A stretch of DNA of 64,000 nucleotides, taken from NCBI GenBank assembly GCA_003021655.1, contig PXRP01000016.1:1-64000 (forward strand), written 5' to 3'. The notes under the pieces are model-generated. The model was not told the origin of the DNA. It made no database searches and saw nothing but the letters and a program-made list of their open reading frames with translations. The DNA is from Halobacteriales archaeon QS_4_69_31. GTDB taxonomy: Archaea; Halobacteriota; Halobacteria; Halobacteriales; Haloarculaceae. Position numbers and translations under genes: made by a program. How positions within the stretch are numbered: position 1 is the stretch's first letter; every line of letters starts with the position of its first letter. Below are positions 16,502 through 24,577 of this stretch, piece by piece.

Positions 16502-17500
16502 ATGGCCAACCCGACAGTCGTCTTCCCCGAACCCGGCGAGGTCGTCCTCCGGGACCGCGAGCGGCCCTCGCCCGGCCCCGGCGAGGTACTGGTCGAGACC
16601 GACACCACGCTGGTGAGCACCGGGACCGAACTGACGGTGCTCTCGGGCGAGTACCCCGAGGGGTCGAACTGGGACGAGTACGGCGAGTACCCCTTCACCG
16701 CCGGCTACGTCAACGTCGGCACCGTCGTCGAGGCGGGCGCGGCGGCCGACCTCGCGGCGGGGACCCGCGTCGCGACGTGGTCGCCCCACGCTGCCTACGT
16801 CACTGCCGCCGCCGACGAGTGTGTCGTCGTCCCCGACGCCATCTCCGACGAGGAAGCCAGCCTCTTCGCCATCGCGCAGGTGGTGATGAACGGTCTCCGC
16901 CGCGGCCGCGTCGAGTGGGGCGAGACGGTCGTCGTCTACGGGCTGGGGATCCTCGGCCAGCTCGCGGTCCGGTTGTGCCACCTCGCCGGCGTCGAGACGG
17001 TCGTCGGCGTCGACCTCGCCGAGTCGCGGGTCGAGTACCTCCCCGGGGAGGCGGGCGTGGTTGGCGTCGACCCCACCGCCAGCGACCCCGCCGACGCAGT
17101 CAGGGACGCGACCGGCGGCGACCTCGCCGACGCCGTCTTCGAGGTGACCGGCAACCCCGACGCCATCTCCGAGGAGTTCGCGGTACTCCGCGACGAGGGA
17201 CGGCTCGTCGTCCTGTCGAGCCCCCGCGGCGAGACGACGCTGGACTTCCACGACTGCGTGAACGCGCCCAGCACCGAGATAATCGGCGCACACCAGCTCT
17301 CTCACCCGCCGGTCGCCACGCCACAGGACCCCTGGACCAAGCCGCGCCACGCCGAACTGTTCTTCTCGTATCTCGACGGGGGCCGTCTCGACGTCGCTGA
17401 CCTGTTCTCCCACGCCCGCCCGGCCGCGGAGGCCCCCGCACTCTACCGGTCGCTCCTCGGGGACCGGACCGACGCGATGGCCGTCCGGCTCACGTGGTGA
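16502..17500 (+). CDS. Zinc-type medium-chain dehydrogenase/reductase
   Basis: A 332-aa MDR-family oxidoreductase. The N-terminal GroES-like part contains the family turn STGTELTVLSGEYPEG; the Rossmann core has VVYGLGILGQLAVRLCHLAG with the GxGxxG dinucleotide loop followed by acidic D in VVGVDLAESRVE, suggesting NAD(H). The usual structural zinc Cys cluster is absent, as in BchC-like and sugar-dehydrogenase branches. Substrate unknown. It starts 37 bp after the copy-2 P19-like gene and may be read through from it, although a functional tie is not evident. Confidence 0.82.
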   Translation: MANPTVVFPEPGEVVLRDRERPSPGPGEVLVETDTTLVSTGTELTVLSGEYPEGSNWDEYGEYPFTAGYVNVGTVVEAGAAADLAAGTRVATWSPHAAYVTAAADECVVVPDAISDEEASLFAIAQVVMNGLRRGRVEWGETVVVYGLGILGQLAVRLCHLAGVETVVGVDLAESRVEYLPGEAGVVGVDPTASDPADAVRDATGGDLADAVFEVTGNPDAISEEFAVLRDEGRLVVLSSPRGETTLDFHDCVNAPSTEIIGAHQLSHPPVATPQDPWTKPRHAELFFSYLDGGRLDVADLFSHARPAAEAPALYRSLLGDRTDAMAVRLTW

Positions 17501-17809
17501 CCGCCGTCTCCGACTCACGGCGTCCTCGCACTGCCTTTCTCTGCACGTCCTGTGTGGCGCGCGCTGTCGAGGGGTCCAGCCCGAGACAGCGCCGCCCGAG
17601 AGACGAGCACCGAAGCGAACGGAGAGCGATGAGCGCGATCGGCTGGGGAGGCGTGTGGACGGACGCTGTGCGGTGGCGCTGTGGGTGCTGTCCCCCCTGG
17701 CGGACTGAACGGGCGAGACGCGCTCGCGGGCGTTCGGCGGCTGGCGTCCGGGTCACCGAACGACTTCTCGCGCGAGCGAATCGAGAGCCTGGACAGGGAG
17801 ACGTTCGAG
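17501..17809. other. 309-bp gap, no gene recognised
   Basis: The region between the dehydrogenase stop and the minus-strand methyltransferase stop contains only stretches such as GAGCACCGAAGCGAACGGAGAGCG, typical of non-coding haloarchaeal spacers with mirrored GAGCG/CGCTC words. I checked for SRP RNA and RNase P signatures and did not find them. Confidence 0.35.
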
Positions 17810-18550
17810 TCACCGACCCGGGGTGCGGCACTCGAAAATCAGCGTCTTCGGGAGTTTCGCCAGCAGTTCGGGCCTGTCCTCGCCCCACGGGCCCTCCTCG
17901 TAGTCGTCGGGGTCGGGCGACCCCGGTTCGCGCATTCGCTCGACGCGGAAGCCGGCCTCGACGAGCGCGTTGTAGACGTCGCTGACCCGGTGGCGGAACG
18001 TCACCATGTCGGTCTCCATGTCCTCGACGGGCTCGACCTGCCGGCCGGTGTCGAAGTAGCTCTCCTCGACGCGGTGGCTCTCCGGGTCGGCCAGGCCGTA
18101 GACGGGGTGGGGCATGGCGAAGACGAACCGTCCGCCGGGCCGGAGCACCCGGGCGGTCTCCCGGAAACACGCCCCCAGGTCATCGACCCACTGGAAGACG
18201 TAGGCGTTGAAGGCGATGTCGAAGCTGTCGTCGACCAGTCCCAGGTCGGTCACGTCGCCCCCGAGGAAGGCAACCTCTGCCCCGTGGTCTGTGGCCAGTT
18301 CGCGGGCGTAGGCCAACTGCTCCCGGGAGAGGTCGACCCCCGTAACGGTCGCGCCCCGGTCGGCGAGCGCGACCGAACACTGGCCGCCGCCACAGCCGAG
18401 TTCGAGGACGTCCGCGCCCTCGACGTCCCCCAGCAGTTTCAGGTCGGTGTCGGCGCTCACGCCCGTCCAGTTGACCCCGACGTCGAGGTCGATGTCGTCC
18501 TGGAACCACCGGGCCGTCAGCTCCCACCACTCTCTGACTTCCTCGGTCAT
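17810..18550 (-). CDS. Class I SAM-dependent methyltransferase (UbiE/UbiG-like)
   Basis: A 246-aa methyltransferase with motif I VLELGCGGGQCSVALA, acidic motif II VTGVDLSREQL, and motif DSFDIAFNAYVFQWV followed by RVLRPGGRFVFAMPHP. The N-terminal EWWELTARWFQ helix is typical of small-molecule methyltransferases. Substrate cannot be inferred. The ATG at 18550 gives a normal family N-terminus (MTEEVREWW). No operon partners are apparent; the neighbouring truA ends 125 bp upstream on the same strand. Confidence 0.88.
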   Translation of the reverse strand: MTEEVREWWELTARWFQDDIDLDVGVNWTGVSADTDLKLLGDVEGADVLELGCGGGQCSVALADRGATVTGVDLSREQLAYARELATDHGAEVAFLGGDVTDLGLVDDSFDIAFNAYVFQWVDDLGACFRETARVLRPGGRFVFAMPHPVYGLADPESHRVEESYFDTGRQVEPVEDMETDMVTFRHRVSDVYNALVEAGFRVERMREPGSPDPDDYEEGPWGEDRPELLAKLPKTLIFECRTPGR

Positions 18551-18675
18551 ACGAGACTGGCCGGCCGGCCGGGAAATAGCTCTTGTGCCCGGATGTCAGC
18601 GACTCACAGGACTCCATCGCCGGGACTGGGCAGGTCCCGGAAGGAGAGCGGCCCCCGCCGGCCGACCGCCGGCAC

Positions 18676-19515
18676 TCACCGGTCGCGCTCGCCCGTTCCG
18701 TCCCGGAGCGAGCGAGCGACGCGTGTTCCGGCCGACCGGCTGGCGTAGCGCCGCGCCCAGACCGCGCGGGCGCTCGCAGCCGCCTCCTCGTCGACCGCGA
18801 AGGCCACGTCGGGGTAGCGCACGTCCCACAGGACCAGCGCCTCGGCGGGCGCCGGCCCGACGCCCTCGGGGCCCGAGACCGGCTCGGCGCCGAGCAGTCG
18901 GTCGACTCGCGCGGGGTCGGCCTCGCCGCGCCCCACCGCGGTGACGAGGCCGACGACCCGGCGGGCGAGCTGGCGTGCGAACCCGCCCGCGCGGAGCGTG
19001 ACCACGAGGAACGCGCCGTCGCGTTCGGCCTCGACCGTCAGGTCGCGGACGGTTCCGCTCTCGTCGGGCGTGAGGTTGTGGAAGTCGTGCTCGCCGGACA
19101 GGCGCGCGAGCGCCCCGCGGGCGCGGCCGTCGTCGAACGCGTCCCGGCCCGGCGTCGGGCGCCGCGGTGCGTACAGGTGATAGACGTACTCGCGGGCGGT
19201 CGCGTCGTGGGTCGCGTGGAACGCCGGCGGAACCGCTGCGCTCGCCCACGCGCGGACATCGGCGGGGAGCGCGCCGTTGAGCGCCCGCGGAGTCAGCCAG
19301 TCGGGCGCCTCGAACGCGACCGTCTGGGCGCGCGCCGAGACGCCGGCGTCGGTGCGCCCCGCGGCGGCGTACCCCTCGGGTTTGGCCGCGTCGGGAGCCA
19401 GCACGCCCAGCTCTCGGAGCGCGTCGAAGACGGCGTTCTCGACGGTCGGGACGTCGGGCTGGCGCTGGAAGCCGTGATAGGGGCGGCCGTCGTAGGCGAC
19501 GCGGTAGGCGCGCAT
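18676..19515 (-). CDS. truA: tRNA pseudouridine synthase A
   Basis: A 279-aa TruA that isomerises uridines in the tRNA anticodon arm. It contains the catalytic-loop AAAGRTDAGVSARAQ with the essential Asp, the HDFHNLT segment, and the C-terminal GGFARQLARRVVGLV helix. The ATG at 19515 (MRAYRVAYDGRPYHGFQRQP) is the canonical family start. Length is normal for archaea. Divergent from vapB, with a 94-bp shared upstream region. Confidence 0.95.
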   Translation of the reverse strand: MRAYRVAYDGRPYHGFQRQPDVPTVENAVFDALRELGVLAPDAAKPEGYAAAGRTDAGVSARAQTVAFEAPDWLTPRALNGALPADVRAWASAAVPPAFHATHDATAREYVYHLYAPRRPTPGRDAFDDGRARGALARLSGEHDFHNLTPDESGTVRDLTVEAERDGAFLVVTLRAGGFARQLARRVVGLVTAVGRGEADPARVDRLLGAEPVSGPEGVGPAPAEALVLWDVRYPDVAFAVDEEAAASARAVWARRYASRSAGTRVARSLRDGTGERDR

Positions 19516-19580
19516 CGACCGGGTCTCCGACCGGCACCCCAATGAATCGGGCGACTTCCCCCGGTGCCGGGCCGAAAATC

Positions 19581-19608
19581 TATGTATACACAGAGTACGA
19601 TACACAGA
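19581..19608 (+). promoter_or_regulatory. vapBC promoter with overlapping direct repeat (putative operator)
   Basis: A TATA-like TATGTATA (19581-19588) lies 22-29 nt before the vapB ATG. Two exact copies of ATACACAGA (19586-19594 and 19600-19608), spaced 14 bp, overlap it and reach the start codon; TGTATACA (19583-19590) is also palindromic. This is where an autorepressing VapB or VapBC complex would bind. The assignment is by position only. Confidence 0.5.
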
Positions 19609-19609
19609 T

Positions 19610-19840
19610 ATGGGTAGCAAAAACATCAGCGTCCGTGACGACGTCTACCGGGCGCTCCGGGACGCCAAAGGGAAAAACGAGAGCTTCTCGGACGTCATCG
19701 AGCGGTTGCTGGCGTCCCGCGAGGGCGACCACTCGCTGTACGGACTCGTGGGGTTAGTGGACGAGTCGGACGCCGAGCGGGTGCGGGACGCGTCGGACCG
19801 GTTCCGCGAGGGCGTCGACGAACGATTCAGGGAACCGTGA
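19610..19840 (+). CDS. vapB: VapB-type antitoxin
   Basis: A 76-aa protein starting GSKNISVRDDVYRALRDAKG. The first half reads as a ribbon-helix-helix DNA-binding module (KNISV strand, then ESFSDVIERLLASR); the C-terminal half is charged and would wrap the toxin. Its stop overlaps the toxin GTG start as GTGA, giving tight translational coupling. Probably autoregulates through the repeats upstream. Confidence 0.88.
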   Translation: MGSKNISVRDDVYRALRDAKGKNESFSDVIERLLASREGDHSLYGLVGLVDESDAERVRDASDRFREGVDERFREP

Positions 19841-20214
19841 TCCTCGATTCCTGTTTCGTGGTCGACCTCATGACCGGCGACGAGGCCGCCGTGGCGAAAC
19901 TGGACGAACTCGTCGCCGAGGGGCGACAGCTGTCGGTCTCGACGCTGAGCGTCACCGAGGTCGAGCGCGGACTCACGGACCGCGAGCGCGAGGCGTTCGA
20001 CGCGGTGGTCCGGGACGTCGACGTCGTCGCGTACGACCGGGAGATGGCACACCGTGCAGCGGGCCTGCTTCGCTCGCTCGACGACGACGGTGCGCTGGTC
20101 GGTGCGGTCGACGCGATGGTCGCTGCGACCGCACTCGAACGCGACGGAGTCGTCGTGACCCGGAACGTCTCGGAGTTCCGGCGCGTCGACGGCGTTCGCG
20201 TCGTGCCGTACTGA
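19837..20214 (+). CDS. vapC: VapC-type PIN-domain toxin ribonuclease
   Basis: A 125-aa PIN protein. Acidic residues in the expected places are Asp4 (ILDSCFVVD), the Glu of VTEVERGL, Asp in GAVDAMVAATAL, and the closing VVTRNVSEFRRV (the usual D after TRN is replaced by S/E wording, so the fourth acid may be the Glu). PIN toxins cleave tRNA or mRNA with Mg2+. It starts with GTG inside the antitoxin stop codon. A complete toxin-antitoxin pair, probably active. Confidence 0.9.
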   Translation: MILDSCFVVDLMTGDEAAVAKLDELVAEGRQLSVSTLSVTEVERGLTDREREAFDAVVRDVDVVAYDREMAHRAAGLLRSLDDDGALVGAVDAMVAATALERDGVVVTRNVSEFRRVDGVRVVPY

Positions 20215-20298
20215 GAGACCGACCGGGGCTACCCCGACCCCCGGACCGGTAGGTCGTCGCGGTCCCGTCCCCGGTCACGCGCAACCCGCTCGGCGGCG

Positions 20299-21609
20299 TC
20301 ACGCGAAGTCGTCATAGGTCGGCCGGTCGTGTTCGTCGGGGAACTCGTCGGCCGGCGCGGTCGTCTCCTCGCCCGAGGCCATCTCCTTGACGGTCACCTC
20401 GCCGTTTGCCAGGTCGCGCTCGCCGGCGACGACGACCGTCTCGGCGTTGATCGAGTCGGCATAGCCCAGTTGTGCACTAAAGGAACGGTCCGAGACGTCC
20501 GTCTCGACGACGTGGCCCCGCTTCCGGAGGTCGCGGGCGATCCGGGCTGCCGTCGACCGGGTGTCGCCGACCTGCAGGACGTAGTAGTCGGTCTCGACGC
20601 CCTCGCCCGGCCAGGCGTCGTGGACCTGCAGGAGGAGGGGGAGCGTCGAGTTCATCACGCCGATGCCGACGCCGACCGCGGGGGTGGGCTGGCCGCCGTA
20701 CTCCTCGATGAGGTGGTCGTAGCGGCCGCCGCCGAAGATAGACCGCGACACCTCGCCCGAGGCGTCGAAACACTCGAAGACGACGCCGGTGTAGTAATCG
20801 AGCCCGCGGGCCGTCGTCAGCGAGATGTCACAGTACTCTCGGACGCCGAAGTCAGCGGCGGCCGCGAGCACCGCCCGGAGGTTGTCGACGGCGGCCGCCA
20901 GTTCCTCGCTGTCGGCGGCGTCGGTCAGCGCGGTCAGGTCCTCGTCGCCGGCCAGCAGGAGGTCGTCGAACTCGCGGGCCTGGCCGTAGTCCAGCCCCGC
21001 GTCCGCAAGCAGGTCGAGGTACTCGCCCTCGTCGACTTTCGCGCGCTTGTCGACGGCGCGGACCGCGGCGGGCACGTCGACGCCGTCGTCGAACGACCGG
21101 AGCAGTTCCCCGAGGATGTCCCGGTGGGAGACGCGGAACTCGAACTCCGAACCGTCCAGCCCGAGAGTCGTCAGGGCGTCGGCGGCGAAGGCGAGCACCT
21201 CGGCGTCGGCCTCGGGTTCGCTCGACCCGAAGATGTCGGCGTTGGTCTGGTAGAGCTCCCGGTAGCGGCCCTGCTGGACCTGCTCGTACCGCCAGAACGG
21301 CCGCGTCGAGAACCACTTGATCGGTTTCGAGAGGGCCTGCTGTCTGGCGACGACCATCCGCGCGACCGTCGGCGTCAGTTCCGGCGTGAGCGTGACGTGG
21401 CGACCCCCCCTGTCCTCGAAGTCGTAGAGTTCGTCGACGATGTCCTCGCCGCTCTTGTCGGTCCACATCGCCGCCGGTTCCAGGGCGGGCGTGGCCACCT
21501 CGCGGAAACCGTACCGGCGGGCGGTCGTCTCGATCCGGTCGATGACCGCCCGTCGCGGGGCCATCTCGTCGGGGTAGAAATCGGTGAACCCCTTGAGTCC
21601 CTCGTACAT
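20299..21609 (-). CDS. hisS: Histidine--tRNA ligase
   Basis: A 436-aa class II aminoacyl-tRNA synthetase. Motif 1 region begins GFTDFYPDEMAPRRAVID; motif 2 is seen in KWFSTRPFWRYEQVQQGRYRE; the His-specific signatures are LDYYTGVVFE and motif 3 GGGRYDHL...VGVGIGV. A C-terminal anticodon-binding domain follows. Length is normal. It is alone on the minus strand. Essential for translation. Confidence 0.96.
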   Translation of the reverse strand: MYEGLKGFTDFYPDEMAPRRAVIDRIETTARRYGFREVATPALEPAAMWTDKSGEDIVDELYDFEDRGGRHVTLTPELTPTVARMVVARQQALSKPIKWFSTRPFWRYEQVQQGRYRELYQTNADIFGSSEPEADAEVLAFAADALTTLGLDGSEFEFRVSHRDILGELLRSFDDGVDVPAAVRAVDKRAKVDEGEYLDLLADAGLDYGQAREFDDLLLAGDEDLTALTDAADSEELAAAVDNLRAVLAAAADFGVREYCDISLTTARGLDYYTGVVFECFDASGEVSRSIFGGGRYDHLIEEYGGQPTPAVGVGIGVMNSTLPLLLQVHDAWPGEGVETDYYVLQVGDTRSTAARIARDLRKRGHVVETDVSDRSFSAQLGYADSINAETVVVAGERDLANGEVTVKEMASGEETTAPADEFPDEHDRPTYDDFA

Positions 21610-22122
21610 ACCCCGTCGTTCGGGAAGGGGTCGCTTGAAACTGTCTGTCCCCGTCCGGACGCCGCCGACGCGGGACGCCGGCCCCGTTCGGGCCGAACGG
21701 ACTGGCTCGCGGACCGCCCGCGACCGGGAGTCTATCCCCGCGGCCTGCTAGACGGCGTCGAACCGCTCGAGCGTCCCGTCGTCGACGTTGACCGTGGTTC
21801 GCATCGTCCCGACTATCGACCCGGCGGCCCATGAGCGCGTCGGCGGGTATGTCCGTCCCCCGGAGGCGTTCATAACAACCGCTTACTGCCCGGGCCGTCT
21901 GGCTCGGGCATGGTCGCGGGGCTCGACGGGACGGTCCGGGGTCGACGGCGTCCCGCGAGAACCGCGCCTCCATGTTCAGTTCAACGTAGTCGAACCCCGC
22001 GTCGGCGGCCGCGGCGAACGCCGGCCGGTACGCGCCGGGGTGTTCGACCATGAATCCCTGCCTGACGGGCGTAGCGGGTGGTCGACGGACGGCGCGAAAA
22101 CGGTGCTGGTCATGTCGTGGGG
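21610..22122. other. 513-bp gap between halocyanin and hisS, with a gene remnant
   Basis: Besides the hisS upstream region (GGAAGGGGTCGCTTG near the start) the gap holds no intact gene. At about 21920-22060 the minus strand encodes a fragment of a TIM-barrel protein, listed separately. The remaining sequence is ordinary GC-rich spacer. Confidence 0.5.
21920..22060 (-). pseudogene. N-terminal fragment of a sugar-phosphate isomerase/epimerase-like TIM barrel
   Basis: From 22051 the minus strand reads MVEHPGAYRPAFAAAADAGF then DYVELNMEARFSRD, wording typical of the first beta-alpha unit of AP-endonuclease-2-type sugar isomerases. The match stops after about 40 codons and the frame then turns Arg/Pro-rich. 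The rest of the roughly 270-residue protein is missing, so this is a deletion remnant. Confidence 0.5.
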
Positions 22123-22551
22123 CTACTCCTCGACGACGACAGTCCCGACCATGCCGACGCGCTGGTGGGGGACACAGACGTAGCCGTACTCGCCGGGCGT
22201 CTCGAAGGTGTGTTCGTAGGTCGTCCCCTGTGGTTCGGTCTCGTTGGGGTTGCCGTCGGCGCCATAGCTCGCGAAGGGGTCGACGCCGTCGGGGAGCGAG
22301 ACCTGGGAGCCGTGGTCGGGGACCGCCGAGACGTTGTGACCCGGCGCGACGAACGCCCAGGTGACGGTGTCGCCGACCCCGACCGTGAGTCGTTCGGGTT
22401 CGAAGACGTTGGCCGCGTCGGGGCCGGCCAGCACGTCCGCGTCGGGGTCTGTCGCGGTTTCCGCGGTCGTCCCGCTCACACAGCCCGCGAGCGTGCCGGC
22501 CGCGGCCATCGCACCGAGCCCCAGGAACCGTCGCCGCGAGTACACTGCCAT
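22123..22551 (-). CDS. Halocyanin-type blue copper Tat lipoprotein
   Basis: A 142-aa exported cupredoxin. The signal has SRRRFLG and lipobox AGC at residue 24. The copper ligands are visible: His in APGHNVSAVP, then Cys, His and Met in YVCVPHQRVGM, spaced as in plastocyanin/halocyanin type 1 sites. It would shuttle electrons at the membrane surface. It is an isolated gene between two decayed genes and so probably has its own promoter. Confidence 0.93.
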   Translation of the reverse strand: MAVYSRRRFLGLGAMAAAGTLAGCVSGTTAETATDPDADVLAGPDAANVFEPERLTVGVGDTVTWAFVAPGHNVSAVPDHGSQVSLPDGVDPFASYGADGNPNETEPQGTTYEHTFETPGEYGYVCVPHQRVGMVGTVVVEE

Positions 22552-22574
22552 ACCCGCCGGTCGGGACCCGCGGT

Positions 22575-22861
22575 CCTTGAGTCAGTCGGTCGGAGTCGTC
22601 GCTGTCGGCGAGCCGATGGAGGCGGTCGGCCAGTTTGTTGAGCCGGTCGGGCGGCGCGTCGTCGAGGTCGAGCCAGGCGCGGCGCTCGGCGTCGACCACG
22701 CGGCGGGCGACCACGAGCGCGGCGTGCGAGAGGGTGTAGCGGTCCTCGCTGGCGGGGTCGAGTTCGCAGACGACGCCGAGGACACGGTCGCGCTCCCAGG
22801 CCGTCAGGTCGAGCGAGTTGCTTTTTCGCCGGTCCTCCGCCCTGCTCGGCGCGTTCCGCAT
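22575..22861 (-). pseudogene. Gene with lost 3' end, unknown family
   Basis: From the ATG at 22861 the frame encodes an acidic helical protein (for example SNSLDLTAWERDRVLGVVCE, YTLSHAALVVARRVVDAERR, RLNKLADRLHRLADSDDSDR), with coding-like composition for about 95 residues. After that the frame runs with no stop into the halocyanin gene in another phase and becomes Arg/Gly-rich. I read this as a gene whose stop codon and C-terminus were lost. An alternative is a short protein whose real end I cannot locate. Confidence 0.4.
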
Positions 22862-22968
22862 CGACTCGACCCACAGCCCCCGCTCCCGGGACCGGACAGT
22901 TAGGCGACAAGAACGGACGGTCGGGTGACGGGACAGGTGTCTGAGTGATCCGCGCCGAGCGGTCAGAG

Positions 22969-23130
22969 TCACCCGTCGAGGACGGCGCCGAAGCCGGCGG
23001 CACCGACCGCGAAGCCGACGATGAACGTCGTCAGGAAACTCCCGACGGCGCCCCCGACGAGGTTGACGGCCGGGTCGAAGCCGATGTCGACGTTCACCTG
23101 GAGCAAAGCGGCAGCGATGGCGTTATTCAT
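22969..23130 (-). CDS. Small hydrophobic Gly/Ala-rich protein
   Basis: A 53-aa protein starting MNNAIAAALLQVNVDIGFDP. The second half (VGGAVGSFLTTFIVGFAVGA) is a single long membrane helix with small-residue spacing suited to oligomerisation. The start lies 20 bp after GACAT upstream of hisH, on the same strand. No name is known to me; a channel-like or membrane-associated micro-protein is possible but unproven. Confidence 0.6.
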   Translation of the reverse strand: MNNAIAAALLQVNVDIGFDPAVNLVGGAVGSFLTTFIVGFAVGAAGFGAVLDG

Positions 23131-23177
23131 GTCCGTCGTACGACACCACCTGTGAAGTAGTTACTGGTCGGACAGGG

Positions 23178-23816
23178 TCAACAGAGGTCGACGAAGTTCC
23201 GGAGGATGCGCAGGCCGGTCTCGCCGGATTTCTCGGGGTGGAACTGGGTACCGAAGACGTTGCCGCGGTCGTTGGCGACGACGGCGGCGAAGTCGTCGCC
23301 GTACTCGGCGGTGGCGACGGTCGCGCCGGGGTCGTCGGGCTCGGCGTAGTAGGAGTGAACGAAGTAGGCGTGTTCGCCGTCGACGCCCTCGACGATGGGG
23401 TGGTCGCGGGTCACGTCGAGTTCGTTCCAGCCCATGTGCGGGACCGTCAGGTCACTCCGGAAGCGAACGTTCCGGCCCGGAACGAGGTCCAGCCCCTCGG
23501 CGTCGCCCTGGCCGGCGTGTTCGGCCTCCTCGCTGGTGGTCAGCAGCATCTGCATGCCCAGGCAGATGCCGAAGAGTGGCCGACCCGCCTCGGCGGCCTC
23601 GACCAGCGTCTCGCGGAACGGACCGGCGTTATCCATCCCCTCGGAAAACGCGCCGACGCCCGGCAGGACGACCCCGTCGGCGCTGTCCAGGTCCGCGGGG
23701 TCGGCCGACAGGGTCACCGCCGCCCCGGCGCGTTCGAGTCCGCGGGTGACACTCCGCAGGTTCCCCAGCCCGTAGTCGACCACGACCACCTCGGCCGCGG
23801 CCTGGCGCGTGCTCAT
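23178..23816 (-). CDS. hisH: Imidazole glycerol phosphate synthase glutaminase subunit HisH
   Basis: A 212-aa class I glutamine amidotransferase that feeds ammonia to HisF in histidine synthesis. The nucleophile elbow is FGICLGMQML, the His-Glu pair is in GTQFHPEKSG, and the start VVVDYGLGNLRS is typical. The ATG at 23816 (MSTRQ) is chosen; an upstream ATG adds nine unrelated residues. HisF is not in this window, so the his genes are dispersed, as is common in haloarchaea. Confidence 0.95.
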   Translation of the reverse strand: MSTRQAAAEVVVVDYGLGNLRSVTRGLERAGAAVTLSADPADLDSADGVVLPGVGAFSEGMDNAGPFRETLVEAAEAGRPLFGICLGMQMLLTTSEEAEHAGQGDAEGLDLVPGRNVRFRSDLTVPHMGWNELDVTRDHPIVEGVDGEHAYFVHSYYAEPDDPGATVATAEYGDDFAAVVANDRGNVFGTQFHPEKSGETGLRILRNFVDLC

Positions 23817-24002
23817 ACCGCACCGTTGGGCGACCCCCGACAAGTCCCTTTCCGTCGGCGCGAAGCCTGCGACGACCCGCCGGGCCGGCGGGGCCGTGGA
23901 AACTGGTCAGCCTGTGGAAACTGGCCGCCCGCCGAAGCCTGACCCGCCACTGGCGGGACTGCGCGAGACGGGAGACGGGGTCCGGGAGGGCCGGCGCCGG
24001 CG

Positions 24003-24233
24003 TCACTCGGACCGTCGCGGCGGGTTCACGAACAGGCCGTCGGCCACCGCGACGGCGCCGACCAGTGACGCTGCTGCCATCAGCGTCGAAACCCCGAACC
24101 GTGACACCTGGGCGACCGCCAGCGCGAGGACGAACGCCGCAGGTATCACGAGCAACAGTGCGTCGTACCGGGTCAGCGGTCGGTCTGCGGTCCGCAGCTC
24201 GGTCAGCCGTGGGTCACTGTTGTTGGCAGCCAT
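24003..24233 (-). CDS. Small two-helix membrane protein
   Basis: A 76-aa protein, MAANNSDPRLTELRTADRP then a hydrophobic helix ALLLVIPAAFVLALAVAQV and a second one (TLMAAASLVGAVAVADGLF) ending NPPRR. This layout recurs in haloarchaea without a name. The start ATG at 24233 follows an AT-rich region with promoter character. Function unknown. Confidence 0.65.
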   Translation of the reverse strand: MAANNSDPRLTELRTADRPLTRYDALLLVIPAAFVLALAVAQVSRFGVSTLMAAASLVGAVAVADGLFVNPPRRSE

Positions 24234-24577
24234 GCGTAACCACCTCATGCGAAGTAACGTCACGATCCCACTAAAATGTTACCCGTGTCAAGTTCTTCAA
24301 ATTCACTGGAAATAGCTTCAGAACCCCCGGAAAATATTCCCATATTATTTCTGTAGCTACGTCGAGACCGCGTGACGCCCCGAGTGCGCTGTATCGTCTC
24401 GTTCCCGCGCGCAGACGGGCTTATCGAATTGCCGGCTATGAGATGGGGGTCTCTGGCGAGTCGGACCGAAACGGGAGGAAAGCGACAGGTCGGACCGAGA
24501 CGGGTCGGACCGAGACGGGTCGGACCGAGACGGGACGGAAACGACCGGTCGGGCGGGCGGAGAGACGCCGACGGTAC
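24234..24577. other. 344-bp spacer with AT-rich promoter patch and 15-bp tandem repeats
   Basis: From 24255 to 24365 the sequence is unusually AT-rich for this genome (AAAATGTTACC, AAATATTCCCATATTATTTC), fitting the promoter of the small membrane gene on the minus strand. From 24489 to 24533 the 15-bp unit GTCGGACCGAGACGG is repeated three times, with a diverged copy at about 24472. The array lies just beyond the RNase R-like stop codon. No CRISPR-like spacers are present. Confidence 0.7.

Noticed and set aside
17501-17809. Possible SRP RNA or RNase P RNA gene in a 309-bp gap
   Set aside because: None of the conserved motifs of those RNAs (such as the SRP GGAAG/GCAG loop or the RNase P GGAAAGTCC core) were seen.
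20852-22972. A 706-codon minus-strand frame across hisS and halocyanin
   Set aside because: It runs in the wrong phase of hisS and halocyanin. Only short parts (the fragments listed at 21920-22060 and 22575-22861) look like former genes.
24489-24533. Possible CRISPR-like array of 15-bp units
   Set aside because: Units are contiguous without spacers and no cas genes are present; it is a simple tandem repeat.
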